The notes under the pieces were generated by a model. It was not told the origin of the DNA. It did not search any database and saw only the letters and a program-made list of their open reading frames with translations. A stretch of 17,471 nucleotides of DNA, taken from contig JANBPT010000977.1 of NCBI GenBank assembly GCA_027575765.1, positions 1-17,471 on the forward strand, written 5' to 3'. A program made the position numbers and the translations under genes. Positions 12,461 through 17,471 of the stretch are shown in pieces (the first letter of the stretch is position 1; the number at the start of each line of letters is the position of its first letter). The stretch comes from Tieghemiomyces parasiticus. Lineage: Eukaryota; Kickxellomycota; Dimargaritomycetes; Dimargaritales; Dimargaritaceae.

Positions 12461-13910
12461 TGTTGTCTTTCACAGAGTATATCGGTAAATTTCTCAACCG
12501 AGGAGGGCTATACCAGATCTTCCCAGCGTAGTGTCTTCAAATTGGGAGGCCTCTCATCAAGCTGCCTCGGCCCTCACCAGAAGCTCAGTAGTGAGGTATT
12601 GAAAGTGAAGGAAAATTGGGCTGCGCTGGTGCGGGTTGGCATTAGGCCCAGTGCAGCTGGGGGCAAGAGAGGGAAGGGCAGGAAGTGGGTAGGTCATCTC
12701 CTACCGCAATACACGCACCCTTTATTAATGCTGGTCCTAACTTGGACTGGGATATACCCCGCCCACCTTTCTTGCCACCGTATGGGTGGCCCCTCTTGCA
12801 TCGGGTGCACCTGACTCCTGTTCCCATCTCCTGCCGAATTTCGTGCCGGGCCATACCGCGCAGCCAGGCGCCGTTCTGATGTTCTGGTCACGTTCATGGT
12901 CCTGCAGCTTGCCCATTACCTTTAGCGGGTCGAGTGGCGAAGGACCAGAGGAGGGGTGGCTTGCAGGCCGTTCTCGTTGCGGAAAAATACGGGCAATGGC
13001 TCTGATTTATGTTAGAGCGGCAGGAGCCGAGACGCCCTACCAGGCTGGGTGCCTGTAGGGGCGCTCCTACGTAGCAAAGTGGGGGCCTGTCTGCAGCAAC
13101 GACCACTGTCCATCCTCTGAAGCCTGCCTCATTTAGCCCGCGCACCGCCACCCTCTGCCGAAAATCTGATCACACCTGGACTGCAGGCCGGATAGAGCTA
13201 CCTGACCAGGCCCTGGCCTAGCCACTGGTGATTAATTACCTAGGGGGTACAAGTCAGATGCACCAAGGGGGGAGATGTAGTCTGCAGGGTCGGTCCGAGG
13301 GCCAGCCGCAGAATGGAATGTAGAGACAGGGAAAAGTGTCGAAAATGAGCGGGAGGCGGTCCATGAAGGACGGGGTGCCCTGCTTCAACAGATTAGGTGA
13401 TAAATCTGGGAGACGTATGTGCGGGCTTCAAAGCCCATTCCATGGGCCGTGTGTTTGATAAAGCGGCACAGAGAAGAACTGACCACGGGACGGAATAACC
13501 GCAACTAGGCTACAGACCCCAGATCAATTGAACACGGGGAACATCTAGAAGGATAATCAAGGGGGGGATCGTTCGCGGTTCCCGTGATCGCCATGGTGCG
13601 TCCTTCTCCTGGCAGAACGTCAATCAATGATCTTAGAACCCACCAGTCTGACTCGGCCGAAGCTACTAAGGTATTCAAGGCCCCGGGGCGTTAAGACTAC
13701 CGGCCCAGACAATGATTCAAACCCGCAGTGGTAGAGTACACTTGACGAATAGGGGAGGGAAGGCGACGAGTCCCTTTCCGCTTATCCGTTGCACAGCGTA
13801 TCAGTCGCTTGTTGCATTCTCCAGCCGCCTCACCTTCGCTCCTAACCGTACGATGCGGCGTCGACCTTCGCGTTACTCTAGACCGATAGTTCCCTCCGCC
13901 CCCCCTTAGA

Positions 13911-14090
13911 GCTAGTCAGTTGACCCACACACCCGACACCACTATTCACTACCAACCTACTCTCTACCCTGTTGCATATCCTCTGCAGGCCATGCCCCTG
14001 TAGCCATTTCCGTTCGTTCGACCGCTTTGTTGTGTCACGCGGTCTTTCCATCTCCCTCCCCCTTTCTCGTTAACCTCTCACGCCCTAGTT
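13911..14090. other. Pyrimidine-rich, G-poor region (plus strand), no gene
   Basis: Pyrimidines make up 40 of 60 bases at 13921-13980, with only four G, and 40 of 50 bases at 14041-14090. No open frame of note covers the stretch. A polypyrimidine tract could in principle belong to a eukaryotic intron end, but there are no matching splice or exon signals around it. I see no function. Confidence 0.45.
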
Positions 14091-14406
14091 TGGTAAGAAG
14101 TTGCCCGTTTAAACTAACTTTCCGGCCCGTTAATCAGTACCTAGTTAGGGCGTATCTCTAGCGCTAAGCTTGGTACCTCATAGCTCCTGATTGATGAGGT
14201 TTGTATTAAGTGGGAAATTATTGGCACCCAAATGGTCCGAGGATGTGGAAAGCGGGGGCCAGATAAGGGGGAGGGAAACATGACTCAGGACCTACCAACA
14301 GACGGGGGCCCTTAACCGCCGCCTTCAACTTCTCTCCCTAGATACCATTACAACAATGGTCGTACTAGTGTGACTGAGGTTTATTAACAGGTCCTTCTTT
14401 TATTTC

Positions 14407-14475
14407 GGGGGGGGGGACGTCGCATAAGCTGAGTGGTGTTCACGGCTGCGTATCCCTTTGAATGAGTCCCCCCCC
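14407..14475. repeat. G10 run and C8 run separated by 51 bases
   Basis: Ten consecutive G lie at 14407-14416 and eight consecutive C at 14468-14475, so the two tracts could pair as an 8-bp stem around a loop of about 50 bases. The G run is the longest homopolymer I found in the window. The intervening bases do not extend the pairing, and no gene flanks the structure on either side in a meaningful way. Chance, helped by a general excess of GG and CC steps, is the likeliest cause. Confidence 0.4.
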
Positions 14476-17471
14476 AGGCTTATTGTCGCTATATACTGTG
14501 ATATTGCCGACACACGTTCCGGGACCATAGTCACACGTCGGGCGTTGGTTGTTTGGTGCAAGGCTGCTCACTTGTATCAGGTTTGGTCCCACTCCTCTGC
14601 CATCCCTGGAATTTGCCAGGCAAAGAGAGAGTTTAGTTATTGACATAACGCAAAAGGTCAAATTACGTCTTGTCCAGTTGGTGAAACTTGTAAAATGGTT
14701 TGCGACGCTCCAAGTTGAATGGCAACGTAAATAAAGGTAAGTATCAGCTGCTCAACCGCGTCTAACGTGGCGTGGGTATCCCAGGAGCCTAACCAGTCCA
14801 ACCTATATGATGGACTACGTTTTTCCAAGTAGTCGGTTTTCTCTTCCTCAAATGTCCAACTCTAGATATTCAGACTGCCGCTGTAGAGTAACCCTGAAAC
14901 GCAGATTAGGACGGCTTGTTGTGCATGCAGCACTCACGCTGCTTATCCAACGGGGGAGCACCGCAGTAATTATGGCCCTCAATTTACCAGGGAATCGGGC
15001 CATTTAATATCTAAGCTATTAGCCTATGGCGAATGAGGCCGCAGTAGAGCAAATGACTTCCAAACGTACTAATGTTTGATGGTAGTTGGTAATTCCTCAT
15101 GGCATCCAGGCGTGGCCAAGAAAGTCGAGATTGACTGGATAGGGCAAGGCGAGCAGTAGGTAATGTGTCGTTCACAACTACTCCTGTGGTAGATCTCTCT
15201 ACTCGCAAGAATAGATTCCGGGAGATATCGTATGACAGCCATTTGGCGATGCTCTATGGTCCACTCTAAGGACACCACTTTACCAGTTAATTGGTAGAGG
15301 TTAGTCTCCCCCGCCTTTTAACCATGCTACGTGGCCAACTTGCGGCTACTTGGACCATGCTGTGTTTGGACGAAATAAGTAAGGATGCGATATAGGGGGT
15401 GCTAACCGTCACTTTCCCCTCTTAGCTGGGATAGGCCCTCAGCGGTGGAAAAGCCCACCTCGACATCGCCGAGCAATACCATGTTCATAATGTGGAGACA
15501 ATTGGAGCAACCAGGCATCGTACAGAATTCTCTTAGTGGGGCGATAAGGCAGTACGCGCGGACAAGCTGTAAGGCTCAGTACATTCCAGGGGCGCTACCC
15601 ATGACAGCTCGGCTAGAAAATGGTGGGTTAGATTCGAGGGCAGTGCACGCCCGTTCCCGTCTGTAATGAGCTACAAAAAGTCAAATGAACCTTCACAATA
15701 CCAAGGCCTGAAAGTCCGATGCGGTGTCGCCTGACTTCCACTTGGGTTAGGGCGCTTCCCTGCATGTTTAGGAGGAGATGAAGGTTATAACTTCCCGATG
15801 TTTTTGCAAGGTCAAGCTGAACATAGATAAGCCAATCACATGCGAACCGCTTACTGACCATGGATAGATGTTGCGGTACAGTAAGATAATTTGAACCCAA
15901 CAATTACCAAGAGATTAAGTGGATCATAGATGTCTACACGGGCAAAGGCGGGGAAATTCGCCAATATTATTTAGGCACTGCCATTCCATGGTATAGCTTG
16001 TAAGCGGCTGCCTAAGCATGAAATTCGAACCATGACGGGTTGGATCCGGAGAATCCCAGCGTCGAATAGAGTAAGGGAGTTGGGCAGCAACGCATGTCAT
16101 TCAGCGGCGTCTTTTTAGAAGAGGGCATGCAAGCCGCTTATAAATGACCCGGGTCGAGTCCGGTCTTGAATAAAAATAATATCACAATCTGGGCAGTCGA
16201 CTCCCACGAATAATCCAACATCCATATTTAGCTGTGAGTAAGCTGCAATATTCATTATCTATCTCCCTAAATCGCTACCCCACTTTCAGACAAACGCTTC
16301 GCTTGGAAAATCCGCCAACAGCAGTTAGAAAACATTGGGGTTGCAATTCGTTACGAACTGGGGAAGTTCAGGCTCAAATATCGCCGCCAATAGTGACCCT
16401 CGTAATAACCAAGAAACGGGAGTACCCCCGCCCCTTTTCACGGAAAGCACCCTCGGCCACGCCCAACGGGGGACGTGACGGTCATGAAACAGTTTAATAT
16501 GGCCGTGGTCATAATTTTTTTCGGTAGGGGGAGGAGCGGCTCGGTTATTTTTACCATATACCGACCCTGATTATCCTCAACATGACCATTTACTCCAGAC
16601 AGTGGATAGTATATGTAGTGTTCATCGTAAATGCTACCTTTTTAACCCTTGGAGGACCGATGGAAGCTAGGTAAAGTGTTAGACATTGACCCTGGACAGC
16701 AGTTTTGACCCTAGCAGCTGCTTGGATTTCCGGTCTGATATCACAGGCCCTGACATACTCGTATGCGTTAAGCGCTTGATTATTTCAGTGGAATATTGGT
16801 GCGCTCACTCTCCCCCTTCCTATTGGCTTTCAAGTCAATGTTTGTACTTGATATGGTAAAGATATGCTGGTTGACGTGCGATGTGGTAGGGGAGAGAGGG
16901 GGGGCACTTTACAGTAGGCAATCTGACCACCACCATCTGCACCAATTATCTTACCAATCCGTGCTCGGAGGAACCCGTAAAATTCAACCGGCCGTCTAGG
17001 TCACGAACTGTGACGATTAACTGCAAGTTGGGGCACGTTTTACTATCTACCGCTTTGGTCGATAGGAAGGTTTTAAATATATAGACCATTTCCACTGGTA
17101 CAACTTTTTGCCTGACGATCAACAATGCCTATCCTCTCAGGGCTTCGACGGTGCTGATCACCTGGCCTAGAATACAATATCGTTCCTGCCGTCTCGCTCT
17201 CGGATCGGTTCAATGAAATAGTATGGTTGTGAGGTGTCCTATCTGCTTAGGGGAGTTTGAGTGGCAAGGTGTGGTGGGCCTGATTGCCGTCGCCAGATAC
17301 ACATTGGGTATTCAGTCACACCTCGGGGCCGACTTACCTAGCTAACTAGAGGAGAGGCCGGGTTCGTAATCCAGCTGCCGCTGTCTGGCCAGGGTCTCGC
17401 TTATCTGGTCGCAAAGGGAAGACTCTTGGCAAAGAGTGGAAGCAGGGTGGGGCTACGGGTAAGGGGCTATA

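Larger units (their letters stand above)
1..17471. other. No recognisable gene or functional element; random-like sequence
   Basis: This entry stands for every stretch of the window not described separately; I see nothing functional in any of them. Stops occur densely in all six frames. The longest open frame is 155 codons and the rest are mostly 60-100, which is the maximum expected by chance for this length and composition. The conceptual proteins show no known domain, ordered motif, signal peptide or clear membrane segment. Frames overlap on opposite strands and have no shared direction or operon-like spacing. No tRNA, rRNA, terminator, promoter-gene pair, insertion-sequence end or CRISPR repeat was found. 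CTAG is not depleted (16 copies in the first 4.2 kb, about 16 expected), unlike most bacterial DNA. The simplest reading is shuffled or simulated DNA; a gene-free eukaryotic intergenic region is the main alternative. Confidence 0.85.

Noticed and set aside
13423..13436. GGGCTTCAAAGCCC palindrome, a short hairpin.
   Set aside because: It makes only a 5-bp stem with a 4-base loop, with no T tract and no flanking gene; such stems are common by chance.
6150..16001. Exact 12-base direct repeat, GGTATAGCTTGT, at 6150-6161 and 15990-16001.
   Set aside because: Several shared 12-mers are expected by chance in a window of this length; the match does not extend on either side, and no element boundaries accompany it.
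16021..16036. TTCGAA-containing segment that reads on the minus strand like a tRNA T-loop.
   Set aside because: The T stem does not pair over five bases, and no acceptor, D or anticodon arms can be placed at tRNA spacing. Other TTCGA and TCGAGTC sites (near 5406, 6198, 8402, 11431, 15630 and 16152) fail in the same way.

Overview
I cannot recognise a single gene, RNA gene, mobile element, CRISPR array or regulatory site in this 17,471-base window. It reads like non-coding or randomised DNA, and most resembles a shuffled or low-order-model control sequence. No organism can be assigned from it.

Open reading frames: stop codons are spread through all six frames. The longest open frame is 155 codons (1368-1835, minus strand) and nearly all others are 60-100. 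For six random frames of this length and near-balanced composition (3 stops in 64 codons, about 1,600 inter-stop intervals), the expected longest run is about 150 codons, so the maximum is what chance predicts. A 17 kb piece of bacterial, archaeal or phage DNA would normally hold about 15 or more genes with little space between them. None of the conceptual proteins shows a recognisable domain, a catalytic motif, or a convincing signal-peptide or membrane-helix pattern. Frames on opposite strands overlap freely, and no run of frames shares a direction or operon-like spacing.

Other signals: I looked on both strands for tRNA T-arm signatures, rRNA core motifs, sigma-70 promoters placed before a frame, stem-plus-T-run terminators, ribozyme and riboswitch cores, direct repeats, terminal inverted repeats and CRISPR-like spacing. 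Only isolated partial matches turned up, at about the frequency expected by chance. The tetranucleotide CTAG, depleted in most bacterial genomes, occurs 16 times in the first 4.2 kb, and about 16 are expected by chance.

Layout: the only large-scale structure is compositional. There are purine-rich patches on the plus strand near 2601-2670, 6941-7260 and 11101-11500, and pyrimidine-rich patches near 12241-12460 and 13911-14090. Homopolymer runs of 8-10 bases occur for A, C and G. This would fit DNA shuffled locally, or generated from a model that keeps neighbour frequencies of a natural source, but that is inference. A genuine gene-free intergenic segment of a large eukaryotic genome cannot be excluded by eye. 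I see no set of genes that work together and no evidence of a new biological system.
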